Source: Nitrospira sp. (GTDB taxonomy: Bacteria > Nitrospirota > Nitrospiria > Nitrospirales > Nitrospiraceae). From it: a DNA stretch of 64,000 nt. Every line of letters begins with the position of its first letter. The stretch's first letter is position 1. The position numbers and the translations under genes were made by a program. Under the pieces are notes generated by a model, which worked only from the letters and a program-made list of their open reading frames with translations, had not been told where the DNA came from and did not search any database. The DNA is taken from the NCBI GenBank assembly GCA_016715825.1, contig JADJXO010000001.1:619001-683000 (forward strand), read 5' to 3'. Below, piece by piece: positions 1 to 9,379 of the stretch.

Positions 1-67
1 TGTCCGATGCCGTCGCAGCCGCCGTATCGTCCGTACATTTCAGCGATGAATCCTTCAGCATTGTCAG

Positions 68-556
68 TCAAGCCGCCTCATCCCTCTGGCCCTTGATCTT
101 CAAAGCCTGAGTGGCGCCCAGGAGCGTCTGAAGGACCTCAGGATACTGTAACTGCTCCAATCCATCTCGCAACATCGGCAACGGTGCCCCATGATTGTAG
201 ATCCGAGCATGGACATCCTGCCCAGCATGGCCAACTAAGACCCTTCGGATCTTGTCATTGACTCCGACATTCGCTAACCGAGTCACCCCGGTATGCCTAA
301 GGCCATACAGCACCAGCGCCTTGTCTTTGATGTCAACTCTCTTCAGAAGACGTGCATACCACTTGCCCGCTGCATCGGCAAATGGAGTCTTACCTTTTTT
401 GAGAGTAGGGAACAATCGTATCTCACCCGCCTGTCTCAAGGACTGTACATAGTCGAGAAACCCGAGCTGAACAAGAGCAGAATGAACCGGTACCTTCCGG
501 CGACTGCCGCGATTCTTTAGCTGATGGTTCTCGCCTTCTGACTGGGTTGAAACCAC
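68..556 (-). pseudogene. Tyrosine recombinase (phage-type integrase), C-terminal fragment
   Basis: The 162 residues match only the catalytic end of a tyrosine recombinase. A basic hairpin (GSRRKVPVHSAL) is followed by LRHTGVTRLA, LVGHAG and a tyrosine in ARIYNHG, which correspond to the H/R, H and nucleophile Tyr positions of the family. The first catalytic Arg and the whole DNA-binding N-terminal half are absent. The open frame upstream runs only to about 617 before an in-frame stop and has no convincing start; the GTG used here is nominal. The fragment ends 135 bases from the 3' end of tRNA-Ser(GCT), a classic attachment site, so it is read as the remains of an integrative element. It is not expected to be active. 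Confidence 0.75.
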
Positions 557-690
557 CCGGTGTGAAGCCTTGGCGAGAGGACTAACGAAAAATGCTCCAC
601 GCCAGGTCTATCTGACAACAGAAATCGCAGGGCAGTCAACAGAAGGGATGCCGCCGTGCAACTCTCCGGAGAGAGAGAACGTAGAGGGAA

Positions 691-783
691 TGGCGGAGAG
701 GGAGGGATTTGAACCCTCGGTAGAGATTTTGTCCCTACGGCGGTTTAGCAAACCGCTGCCTTCAACCACTCGGCCACCTCTCC
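691..783 (-). tRNA. tRNA-Ser (anticodon GCT)
   Basis: On the minus strand the seven-base acceptor GGAGAGG pairs with CCTCTCC, followed by G and an encoded CCA. The anticodon arm GCGGT/ACCGC carries the loop TTGCTAA, giving anticodon GCT. A long variable arm and the T-arm GGTTCAAATCC are present, as expected for a class II serine tRNA of 93 nt. An integrase fragment lies just beyond its 3' end. Confidence 0.97.
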
Positions 784-921
784 AGGAGTCACTATTCCTC
801 GGGGTCGCGTCAAAGGTCGCCCCGCATCCACAGCGGAACCGTTGATCAGGCGGGAAATCACCGACGCGGGGGCATCTTACATCAGCCGATGTGAACGGTA
901 CAAGAGAAGAGTCAGGGGCGG

Positions 922-949
922 TGACCCTCACCGAAACCGGTGAGGGTCA
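922..949. repeat. Perfect 12-bp palindromic hairpin
   Basis: TGACCCTCACCG and its exact reverse complement flank the loop AAAC. A wider inverted repeat, AGCCGATGT (884-892) with ACATCGGCT (953-961), encloses it. No T-tract follows on either strand. It lies 80 bases beyond the stop of the decayed IS256 transposase and could be its terminator or part of the element's end; which is not settled by the sequence. Confidence 0.6.
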
Positions 950-1029
950 GAAACATCGGCTCATGAAGTTTACGGAAGTTCTGTTACGCGAGAGGTAGGA
1001 GATGTCGCCTGAAGAAAAGCTAAAATGGG

Positions 1030-2312
1030 TTAGGCGGCGGTCCTCTCCGACTGACGATGCATGGCCTTCACGAAGGTGTTCGACTGTGTCATCGCCCCAT
1101 CTTTGAATGTTACGTGGGAGGACACCAGGGGTAAGAGTTCCGGTGCATGCAGCCTCTTCCAGGACTTTTCAGCGACCTGGAGCATTTTCCACATGATCGC
1201 CTTGGCTCCCTCGATGCGTTTATAGTGCCGGGAGGCGGTTGTGCGGAGCTGCGCTGAGTCGAACGGCGAGACCACGACGTTCGTCGTGCGGATATGCCGC
1301 CAATGTTCCTGCGGAAACGCATAGAAAGTCACCATTCGTTCCCAGTCCCGCAGCAGGGTCTTGACCGCTTTGTCCTCCGTCTTCCGGTATGTCTGTACAA
1401 ATTTGTCTCGCCGTTCCTCACATTCGGCTTGGGTCTCTGCATACGCCATTGCTTTCAGCTGCTCTCTCGCCTTCGCCCGAGCGTCCTTCGGGAGTGTCTT
1501 GACGACACTGGCGATCTTGCGGTTCCAGCATCCTTGCCGCTCACCTGAGGGATGGATGTCGTCCAAGGCTGCCCACAAGCCAAGGCGCCTATCAGCCACC
1601 GTGAGGCGCGGGAACGTGAGCCCACGATGTTTGAGGTCGTGCAGGATCGTGAGCCAGCTTTCTTTGCTCTCCCGCTTTCCGCTGTCACAGGCCAGGACAA
1701 TCCGCTCGCCGGTCATGAGTGTGCCCACGATCGTGAGAGAAGTGCGCTCTTCTGATCGTCAATGCCTGCTTTGACATAGACGCCGTCGGCCCACCAGTAG
1801 GCGACTGCCAGATGCGACAGATCCCGTTTCCTCCACGCGTCATATTCCAGCTGGAAGAACATCTTGAGCCGTTGGATTGAACCCACCGGTAGCGGCCCCC
1901 CTTCTCCCAAAAGATTTTGCAACGCTCCATCGAAGTTCTCGGCGGCGAGCCCCTGTGCATCCTGCCCCAAGGGTATACGACCGACCTCCCGAGGCCGCCG
2001 AGTGAGCAGTGGGAGGACTTTGCGCTCAAATCGTTTGGCGAGGTCCACGATCTTGGGGCGAAGGACCGTGACGGTCCCACCGGTCATTGGGGACTGATCA
2101 GCTTTCCCACAACCGTGCCGGCTCCCCGATGGCAGATCAACCGGTGCCACGTCACATCGGTCCTCCGTCTGGATGCCACGGAGATATGTGGTGCCTTTAC
2201 CTTCCAAGATCTGGTGCAACTGGCCCTGGCTCCTCCCACGTACCCACTGCTTCGGCGCGTCATGTCCTACCGAGTGTGATGGGACTATCCCGTGGCAGAC
2301 TCGCTCCAGCAT
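1030..2312 (-). pseudogene. IS256-family (mutator-type) transposase, frameshifted remnant
   Basis: Two overlapping frames together align with the IS256/mutator transposases. The upstream frame (about 2312 to 1713) holds the RPKIVDLAKRFERKVLPLL block and YWWADGVYVKAG with the first catalytic Asp. The downstream frame (1728 to 1030) holds the second Asp region (LTVADRRLGLWAAL), GCWNRKIASVV, and HWRHIRTTNVVVSPF. A one-base deletion near 1740 separates them: codons for TIVGTLMTGERI resume in the second frame. In the family the third catalytic residue is the Glu of a TTNxVES motif; here it reads VVS, so the Glu is lost. The usual CWNHK is CWNRK. The N-terminal 80 residues are poorly recognisable. 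The element is therefore dead. Confidence 0.85.
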
Positions 2313-2736
2313 GGCGGTGTATGCATTGCCCCGGTGACAACCAAGGCAGTGGTTGACGGCTCTCCTGAACGGCTGCGTTGACCGGAGGCTAATCCTACAC
2401 CTAACGACGAGATCGCTCGGGATAGATACGGGCGGAGTGAGCGCATGCGTACGATGAGCGGTTGTATGGACTCAATGAATCCGGTCAGCAGACTTGAGTG
2501 ACTTGTCAGGGGAATCGTGTTGTCTAGGAAGAAGTCGGTTTGTTCTTCTGCCTTCAGGAGAGGGGTGGTGTATCGAACTTCGATATGACTTGGTCGTATG
2601 ACACCACTGTTGGACAGCATTTGGAGCGTCTGCCGTCTATGCCGTTGACGAGTGAAGTAGGTCCGGACGTAGTGAAGCGCCATCTCGTAGCCTCCGTGAT
2701 GGTTCCTGTGATGATTCAGATGTGAGAAGCGTGGAA
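2313..2736. other. Non-coding stretch beside the IS256 remnant
   Basis: No frame here has a credible start with a ribosome binding site or a recognisable domain. A long minus-strand frame crosses the stretch, but its composition is not protein-like (see rejected items). Terminal repeats of the IS256 remnant could not be identified. Confidence 0.5.
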
Positions 2737-2937
2737 TTAGACCCATAAGATGCTCATGAATTCGCCTTCTACGTTCTTTGGGCGACTGCATCGATGGCAA
2801 TGAACGAGTAGACTCGAGTCTCCGGATGTCGTCGCGTGTTCGAGAACGAGCTGATAGGTGTTCCCGCCACAGAATGGGCATGCCTTCCCATGAATCGCTT
2901 TGGGGTTTGGCTTTGCTGGTCTCCCCTGTTTTCTCAT
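2737..2937 (-). CDS. Zinc-ribbon small protein, function unknown
   Basis: This 66-residue protein has two knuckles, CPFCGG near residue 22 and CHRC near residue 48, about 22 residues apart, which is the layout of a four-cysteine zinc ribbon. The N-terminus (MRKQGRPAKPNPK) is basic and proline-rich. The start is supported by GGGAG six bases upstream of the ATG. A longer open frame overlaps it on the same strand but lacks these features. Such ribbons usually bind nucleic acid or stabilise small adaptors; the role here is unknown. A possible structured RNA lies about 215 bases upstream. Confidence 0.65.
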   Translation of the reverse strand: MRKQGRPAKPNPKAIHGKACPFCGGNTYQLVLEHATTSGDSSLLVHCHRCSRPKNVEGEFMSILWV

Positions 2938-3151
2938 CTTGTCTCCCGTAGGTGCTTAGTGCCTTCGCGATGCCGTACTGTGAATGGCGTGAGATAAGAC
3001 GAGGAGGGGTGAGTCGCAAATACCATGGAGGTACAGTGACCAGAGCCAAAGGGGGGCCGTTCATATTGGGGCCCGATCTGGGCTGGTCAACAAGGTTCTT
3101 GTGTATCTTCCAGACCTGTTTCATATGTGTTGGTGTCCCTGACATGAATAA

Positions 3152-3227
3152 GGGTGAAGGTAGGTTTCTCCGGGAGGAAGAAACCTTTGCTACCAGTGGG
3201 TGGGCTCCACGGCAGCGCCCTTCACCC
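3152..3227 (+). other. Possible structured RNA (three-stem fold) in an intergenic region
   Basis: An outer helix GGGTGAAG (3152-3159) pairs with CTTCACCC (3220-3227). Inside it AGGTTTC/GAAACCT (3162-3168/3180-3186) continues into TCC/GGA closed by a GGGA (GNRA-type) loop, and a second hairpin GTGG/CCAC (3200-3203/3207-3210) follows. The fold reads on both strands, but the GNRA loop is on the plus strand. It sits in a 342-base gap between the PilZ gene and the zinc-ribbon gene, both minus strand. I do not recognise an RNA family. Confidence 0.3.
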
Positions 3228-3279
3228 AGGTGTGCGGTCGTCAATGGCTCAGATGGCTTATGTAGAGGCGACGGTGTCG

Positions 3280-3636
3280 TTATGCGTGAATCAAGATCCG
3301 TTCACTTTTCCTGCGCGAACTTGGCGAGCACTGATCTTCAATAGACGTGAACTTCCTCAGCCGCGCCTGGTCCCCAGGCGACGCGCTGAGCACCTCAACG
3401 TTGATCCAATGATTCTTAACCCACTGGACCTCAGCCAATTCGACGAAGACGCAGACGTGTTCCTCAGGCAGCCACAGGCGGAGTTTGACATAGTCGCCAG
3501 GGTGCAAGTGTTCTGGCTGTGAAATGGCAGGGGAGGAGGATGAGAGGTCGTAAATGCACCCCTCTCCCGTTAACCTTTCTTTGTCTTTTGAGAGGATGCA
3601 CTCGATCATGGTTTGTGAGAGCAGTGCTGAAGGCAT
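3280..3636 (-). CDS. PilZ-domain-like protein
   Basis: The 118-residue product resembles small single-domain PilZ proteins. It contains GEGCIYDLSSSSPAIS, then PGDYVKLRLWLPE, VELAEVQWVKNHWINVEVL and a C-terminal helix with DQARLRKF. This strand order and wording match PilZ proteins that bind cyclic di-GMP or act as structural adaptors. The canonical RxxxR and D/NxSxxG motifs are incomplete here (YDLSSSS in place of DxSxxG), so nucleotide binding is uncertain. The start at 3636 is chosen because AGGAGG lies directly upstream; a longer frame to 3732 has no such site. Several HD-GYP proteins elsewhere in the window fit a c-di-GMP context. Confidence 0.7.
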   Translation of the reverse strand: MPSALLSQTMIECILSKDKERLTGEGCIYDLSSSSPAISQPEHLHPGDYVKLRLWLPEEHVCVFVELAEVQWVKNHWINVEVLSASPGDQARLRKFTSIEDQCSPSSRRKSERILIHA

Positions 3637-3867
3637 CTTCCCTCCTGTTCTGAGCCAGAGCTCAACAATAGTCCTTGCAGTAATACAGAGATACGAGGTC
3701 GGACTACTCCCCTGGTAGGTGGCAGGGCCCAACTAAGGTACTGCTAGTAGATTGCTGGTGAGACCAAGAGGGAAGTGATTACTGGACTGACAGCACACTA
3801 AAGTGTGCTGGATCGACCCGAGACGTTGAGCCAAAACGTGGGGCAGGATGATGGTTGATGAAAGATA

Positions 3868-3957
3868 TGGCGGAGGGGGCGAGATTTGAACTCGCGGATG
3901 AGTTACCCCATCTCCGGTTTTCAAGACCGGCACGTTCGGCCGCTCCGTCACCCCTCC
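3868..3957 (-). tRNA. tRNA-Ser (anticodon TGA)
   Basis: On the minus strand GGAGGGG pairs with CCCCTCC, followed by G and an encoded CCA. The anticodon stem CCGGT/ACCGG encloses CTTGAAA, giving anticodon TGA. A class II variable arm and the T-arm GAGTTCAAATCTC are present. Length is 90 nt. Short open frames across it are translations of the tRNA. Confidence 0.97.
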
Positions 3958-4191
3958 ATACCAACCTTTGGTTGACCCGTCGACTATTTATCGCATTCGT
4001 GTTATGAAGTCGTCGGATAAACTATTGTGATGCCGAGGGTCTCCCTCAAAGCGTTGCGAGTATACATCCAACGCGATGTCGATGCTACTGTGAGTTACGT
4101 GGTGTCGTGAAGAAACAGTCATAACAAGTGGAGCTACCCTTGCGTGATACCAGCAGCGGTCCCGCCAGTCTGGCTCAATGTGTTGCTGCCT

Positions 4192-4455
4192 TCACTGATA
4201 GACCATCCAATAGGACTGTACCCCGTCACGCTCCGCCAACGTCTGGCACTGTGCTTCAGTCTGGCACGGACGCTCGCGCGAACCCTCCGCAGTCGAATCA
4301 TTTCCATGGGTATAGTCCACGACATATTCCGTGTGTGACGAGGAACAACCACTCAGTGGTAGGACCAGCACCAGCCATGCGCCGAGTGTGAGCAAGCCTT
4401 TGTACCCACTGTGAAATACCTGATCTTCCCGGAGTTGCATGAATGTGAACATCAT
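4192..4455 (-). CDS. Small lipoprotein, function unknown
   Basis: This 87-residue protein has a hydrophobic signal segment (LLTLGAWLVLVLPL) ending in the lipobox LSGC near residue 37. The mature part is about 50 residues, polar, with two further cysteines in RPCQTEAQC that could form a disulfide. AAAGGAGG five bases before the ATG supports the start at 4455. The signal region is preceded by an unusually long N-region of about 20 residues. It is expected to be lipid-anchored to the inner or outer membrane. No family is recognised. Confidence 0.6.
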   Translation of the reverse strand: MMFTFMQLREDQVFHSGYKGLLTLGAWLVLVLPLSGCSSSHTEYVVDYTHGNDSTAEGSRERPCQTEAQCQTLAERDGVQSYWMVYQ

Positions 4456-4700
4456 CGCCTCCTTTCCGCGCGAGTGACTAGAACAGGGTGTTGACCACGA
4501 TGCCTGTGCAGCACGCGTCTATCCTGCCTTCAACCTGCGCGCGAACCAATCCCACATCTGTAGTGGGTTCCATCCGAGAAGTTGTTTGGGGGGAATACCG
4601 TCCGGGATGAGATGACTACAGAGTCAGCGAACTTCGGCAAACGTCTTGTTGTTCTGGTAATGCAAACTGGGAAGTCGTGGGCTTATGAAAGCTGTTTCGC

Positions 4701-5075
4701 TCACACGTCCATGGGCCGCCTGTCGGCAAGCGTCACCCATCCGCGAATGATGCGATAGACAAACCAGAGCCCCACCAACGTGATCGGCAGCCACACAAAG
4801 AGGAGGCCGATCCCAAGGGTTGCGACGATGAAGGCTCCGCAGAGGGTCATCCAGAGCAGGCCAAACCAGAAGGTTCGAATCTGCCAGCGAAAATGTGAAT
4901 CAAGCCAGGTCCCGCGAGCTTCGCTCCGCTTGACGTAGTTCAGAACGACTGCGATGATCGAAGGCCAGCCGGTAAGGAATGCGCCGACCACCGTGGCAGT
5001 CCCGATGATGCCGGTCAGCAGGCTGAAGGCATGGAGGGCGTATACGACCTTCGTCCAGGTGACAAGTGAATCCAC
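4701..5075 (-). CDS. DUF4870-like small membrane protein
   Basis: The 124-residue product has about three transmembrane segments: residues 10-35, a long helix after WQIRTFWFGLL, and LLFVWLPITLVGLWFVYRII. The soluble stretch NYVKRSEARGTWLDSHFRWQ between the first two is typical of DUF4870 proteins. A GTG start at 5075 is preferred because GGAGG lies six bases upstream; an ATG at 5096 is in frame but has no such site. Function is unknown. Confidence 0.65.
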   Translation of the reverse strand: MDSLVTWTKVVYALHAFSLLTGIIGTATVVGAFLTGWPSIIAVVLNYVKRSEARGTWLDSHFRWQIRTFWFGLLWMTLCGAFIVATLGIGLLFVWLPITLVGLWFVYRIIRGWVTLADRRPMDV

Positions 5076-5398
5076 GGCTTTCCTCCATTCTCCCATTCAG
5101 AGTGATGGGTGGGTAGATCAGGACCAGCGCTTTAGCATATTCACTATCTTCGGTCTAATGCAATAAGCACAGGGTTCCTGGCGTGTACGATGCAGCTCGT
5201 GCTGGGCGCAACGAACTTGTTGGAGGCAAGCTGAGACAGGCCACTTTTGAAATAACGCCGCAAAGTGGAAATGGTACCTAAGCGTATGCCGGTGGGAGGT
5301 TGTGCCGATTCTGAGGGAGGCGGGCACCGATGTCTCCTGGTTTCCGAACACCTACAACATCTCCTTGTAGCTGTTACCTGATCCATCGCTGGTTACTT
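5076..5398. other. Intergenic stretch without a recognisable gene
   Basis: Short frames exist on both strands but none has a domain, a signal peptide or a good ribosome binding site. A weak minus-strand promoter-like pair (TTGCAT, 18 bases, TATGCT) lies upstream of the DUF4870-like gene near 5130-5165 and may drive it. Confidence 0.4.
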
Positions 5399-5602
5399 TC
5401 AAGCTTTCTGCTTGCTGCGTCTGGCAGCGTATCGGGGATTCTCATATACCAACTCGGCACGTTCATGCTCCGCCCATAATCGCACGCCATAGACTTCTTG
5501 TAATTCCTGCTTGGCTTTCTCGTCACCTTTTCTCGCCTTTCGAAAGAGATTCTGGCGATGCAGGTCTTCTTCTTCTTGACTCAGGGACCACTGTGCTCCC
5601 AT
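5399..5602 (-). CDS. Small charged protein, function unknown
   Basis: A 67-residue, strongly charged, probably helical protein (SQEEEDLHRQNLFRKARKGD, then ELQEVYGVRLW). AAAGGAG lies six bases before the ATG, which is the main support for expression. It has no signal peptide or membrane segment. The segment KARKGDEKAKQELQEVYGVR resembles a single helical repeat, but no family can be named. Confidence 0.5.
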   Translation of the reverse strand: MGAQWSLSQEEEDLHRQNLFRKARKGDEKAKQELQEVYGVRLWAEHERAELVYENPRYAARRSKQKA

Positions 5603-5917
5603 TTCGACTCCTTTGTTACAATTTGCTATCTTTGTGAGGGCCTCTTAGCGGAGGCGGGGTTGTACACGAGTTGGATTGCCAATACAAGATATAAAAATCA
5701 GTGGTGGGGTGATGAAAATTGTCGAGGGCATTAATTTCAGACTCAGGGGTAAGAGTGAAACGAGGCGCGATGAACAAAACTGCCTGAAGAGACGAGTGGG
5801 AGGCGTCATGTAACGACGATAAAAATATCGTCTTGGGAAAGACTATCACATCGAAAAGGCAGGGTGAAACACGTATGGAATTGATCCGTAGAACGACGGG
5901 GAGGAGACCGCAGGACT
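5603..5917. other. Intergenic stretch without a recognisable gene
   Basis: The stretch is relatively AT-rich. No frame has a convincing start or domain. It separates the 3' end of serS from the small protein gene, and no clear terminator hairpin was seen. Confidence 0.4.
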
Positions 5918-7206
<1,289 letters not shown>

Positions 7207-7231
7207 GGATCGTTCCTCCAAAAGCGGTTGG

Positions 7232-7260
7232 AATCTAGCACCTGATTTCCAGGGAGTCAA
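7232..7260 (-). promoter_or_regulatory. Sigma-70-type promoter for serS
   Basis: On the minus strand TTGACT (7260-7255) and TAGATT (7237-7232) are separated by 17 bases. The predicted start of transcription is about 7225, leaving a short leader that contains the ribosome binding site. A 12-bp palindrome CATGAGCTCATG (7281-7292) lies upstream between the divergent genes. Confidence 0.5.
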
Positions 7261-7322
7261 TGAACTGTCGATGCAGCCGACATGAGCTCATGACGTCCTC
7301 CTGGAATTGACATCGACGAGGT

Positions 7323-8357
7323 ATGAAGAACAGGATGTCGATCATGCGGCAGATTGCCAATCCACCGAATCCATTTGAATCCCGTCGACGTGAACTCCTG
7401 GAACCGGCTGGTTCGCCGCACCTGATGGTGTACACGGACGAGACGCGAGAGATTCTGAGTCGCAACGACAGCCCGGATCTTCCCTTTCGGTGGAGTCTCA
7501 ATCCCTATCGAGGCTGTTTTCATGCCTGCGCGTACTGTTACGCGCGCCCGACCCACGAGTATTGGGGATTCGGCGCAGGGACTGATTTCGAGAACAAGAT
7601 TGTGGTGAAGGAAGATGCCCCACGATTGCTTCGGCAGCACTTTGAGAAACCTGGTTGGCGTGGAGAGCTGATCCTCTTTTCAGGGAACACCCACTGTTAT
7701 CAACCGATTGAAGCAGCGTATGAGTTGACCCGCGCCTGCCTGCAGGTCTGTGCGGAATACCGTAACCCGGTCGCGATTATTACAAAAGGTGCCTTGGTTC
7801 TCCGTGATCTTGATGTCCTATTGCAATTGCAACGTGAAGCCTGGTTGATGGTCTATTTCAGTATTCCCTTTGCCTCGGATGAGACGGCCAGGAAAGTTGA
7901 GCCTCAGGCCCCGTCAACCACGAAACGGTTTTCAACCATGAAGGTGCTGGCCGATGCCGGGATTCGCACCGGCATTTCAATCGCGCCGATTATTCCCGGT
8001 TTGAACGAGGACATGATCGCCGAATTACTCAACAGAGCCCGTGAAGCGGGAGCCTGCACCGCAACCTCCAGCCTCTTACGACTGTCGGGTAGCGTGGAGC
8101 CGGTGTTTCTGGATAGGATGGAGCGGGCCTTTCCGGAACGGATCGGGAAAATTACGAGCCGCCTGCGCGAGATGCGGTCGGGAGCCATCACGGAGGGCCG
8201 ATTGTTTCGTCGGCAAGTCGGCCAAGGTAGCTATTGGGAGATGATCGATCAGTTAGTCGCCCTATCGAAACGAAAAACCGGCTTTTCAGAGAACCAGGCA
8301 ATGGACATTCCTCGGACGTTTCGCCGCCCTGGGGGTGAGCAGGCATCGCTATTCTAA
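7323..8357 (+). CDS. Radical SAM protein, PA0069/Rv2578c type
   Basis: The 344-residue protein carries the radical SAM cluster motif in CFHACAYCYARP (residues about 65-76), with three cysteines spaced CxxxCxYC, and the following THEYWGFGAGTDFENKI that is characteristic of the PA0069/Rv2578c group related to spore photoproduct lyase-like enzymes. Later blocks such as FSGNTHCYQPIE, IITKGALVLRDLDVL and SIAPIIPGLNE also fit. It should bind a [4Fe-4S] cluster and cleave S-adenosylmethionine; the substrate is unknown. Three in-frame ATGs are candidate starts (7323, 7335, 7344), none with an ideal binding site. A rhodanese gene follows after nine bases, so the two probably form an operon. Confidence 0.85.
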   Translation: MKNRMSIMRQIANPPNPFESRRRELLEPAGSPHLMVYTDETREILSRNDSPDLPFRWSLNPYRGCFHACAYCYARPTHEYWGFGAGTDFENKIVVKEDAPRLLRQHFEKPGWRGELILFSGNTHCYQPIEAAYELTRACLQVCAEYRNPVAIITKGALVLRDLDVLLQLQREAWLMVYFSIPFASDETARKVEPQAPSTTKRFSTMKVLADAGIRTGISIAPIIPGLNEDMIAELLNRAREAGACTATSSLLRLSGSVEPVFLDRMERAFPERIGKITSRLREMRSGAITEGRLFRRQVGQGSYWEMIDQLVALSKRKTGFSENQAMDIPRTFRRPGGEQASLF

Positions 8358-8366
8358 GGAGGTAAG

Positions 8367-8732
8367 GTGAAACACAATCCGGCCTTTTTGAAATTAGTCG
8401 AGCAGGCGAAGAACCGGATCACCGAGTGTCGTGTTGAGGAGGTTAAGGCAAGCCTGGACCGGGGAGAGCGGTTTCATTTGCTTGATATCAGAGAGGATCA
8501 CGAATTCGCTGTCGATCATGCTCGAGGTGCATGTCATCTCGGCAAGGGCATTCTCGAACGAGATATCGAGACGGTGGTCCCTGACAAGGACGCTGTGATC
8601 GTGCTCTATTGCGGAGGCGGGTTTCGCTCAGCACTTGCGGCCGACGCGTTGCAGCAGATGGGGTATCATCACGTACGGTCTATGACGGGAGGAATCCGTG
8701 CATGGCGGGAGGCTGGGTACCCGCTGGAGTAG
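8367..8732 (+). CDS. Single-domain rhodanese-like sulfurtransferase
   Basis: A 121-residue rhodanese. The active-site loop CGGGFRS supplies the catalytic Cys (about residue 90), which carries a persulfide in the family; FHLLDIREDHEF is the usual CH2A-like N-terminal motif and SMTGGIRAWREAGYPLE the normal end. GTG is the start, with AAGGAGGT four bases upstream. It begins nine bases after the radical SAM gene and is probably cotranscribed. There is no signal peptide, so it should be cytoplasmic. It converges on the Skp-like gene with only 19 bases between. Confidence 0.9.
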   Translation: MKHNPAFLKLVEQAKNRITECRVEEVKASLDRGERFHLLDIREDHEFAVDHARGACHLGKGILERDIETVVPDKDAVIVLYCGGGFRSALAADALQQMGYHHVRSMTGGIRAWREAGYPLE

Positions 8733-8751
8733 TGGGGTGGCCCCGCCTGTC

Positions 8752-9297
8752 CTACTTGTTCGTACGATCAAACTCCTTCACAACTTGGTCCGTTAAATCG
8801 ATCGTATCCTTGTTGTAGATCACGATCTTCACGGTCTGTTCACTTCCCTTGTCGACCACGAGCGCGACGCCTCCTTTTTCGGCGACCGTCTGCGTCGCAA
8901 CGGAGATTTTCTTCATGTATTCGTCGACCAACTCCTTCTGTTTTTTCTGGAGTTCTTGGTTGAAGTCTTGCGCGCGTTTTTGAAAGTCCTGAACCTTCGT
9001 CCTGAACTGGGTTTCTTTCTCTTTCTTTTCTGCGTCGCTCCATTTGGACGCCTGTTCTTTCAATTGCCGTTCTTGATTGCGCAGATCTTCTTCATCCTTG
9101 GCAAGCAGCTTCTGCCTGATCGAGACGTATTCTTTCAACCCATCCAGCGCACGCTTGCCAGCTTTGGATTTCTCCAGTACGGATTGCGGATCTACCACCG
9201 CCATCTTGAAGTCGGCTGCTTGAACGTGTGAGCCCAGCAGCAAAACGGGGGCGAATGCGATGAGAAACAACAGCTTTGGCAATGCAGAATTACGCAT
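8752..9297 (-). CDS. OmpH/Skp family periplasmic chaperone
   Basis: The 181-residue product begins with a signal peptide (LPKLLFLIAFAPVLLLGSHVQA) and continues with AADFKMAVVDPQSVL, the conserved first strand of OmpH/Skp proteins. A long charged helical section (residues 60-130, rich in K, E and Q) forms the coiled-coil tentacles, and the C-terminal strand GVALVVDKGSEQTVKIVIYN closes the trimer body. Skp holds unfolded outer-membrane proteins in the periplasm. lptD elsewhere in the window confirms an outer membrane. A good promoter lies upstream. Confidence 0.88.
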   Translation of the reverse strand: MRNSALPKLLFLIAFAPVLLLGSHVQAADFKMAVVDPQSVLEKSKAGKRALDGLKEYVSIRQKLLAKDEEDLRNQERQLKEQASKWSDAEKKEKETQFRTKVQDFQKRAQDFNQELQKKQKELVDEYMKKISVATQTVAEKGGVALVVDKGSEQTVKIVIYNKDTIDLTDQVVKEFDRTNK

Positions 9298-9338
9298 CTT
9301 GTCTCTTATGCCTCCAGACGGAATTAACGAGCGGTGGA

Positions 9339-9367
9339 AGAATAACCGTGCCTCATATATCTGTCAA
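9339..9367 (-). promoter_or_regulatory. Sigma-70-type promoter for the Skp-like gene
   Basis: On the minus strand TTGACA (9367-9362) and TATTCT (9344-9339) are 17 bases apart. The predicted leader before the ATG at 9297 is about 35 bases. Confidence 0.5.
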
Positions 9368-9379
9368 GCGACTCTTCGG

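Noticed and set aside
608..931. A minus-strand open frame across tRNA-Ser(GCT)
   Set aside because: Its central part is the translation of the tRNA gene; the same applies to short frames across tRNA-Ser(TGA) at 3733-3964.
3152..3227. SRP RNA or a tRNA-like gene at this position
   Set aside because: The loop sequence TCCGGGAGGA recalls the SRP RNA tip, but the required internal loops are missing, and the fold has no T-arm or anticodon arm. It is kept only as an unassigned structured element.
2285..3244. A 319-codon open frame on the minus strand
   Set aside because: It is rich in His, Arg and Ser with no domain or hydrophobic core, has no good start, overlaps the IS256 remnant, and competes with a small zinc-ribbon gene that has a clear ribosome binding site.
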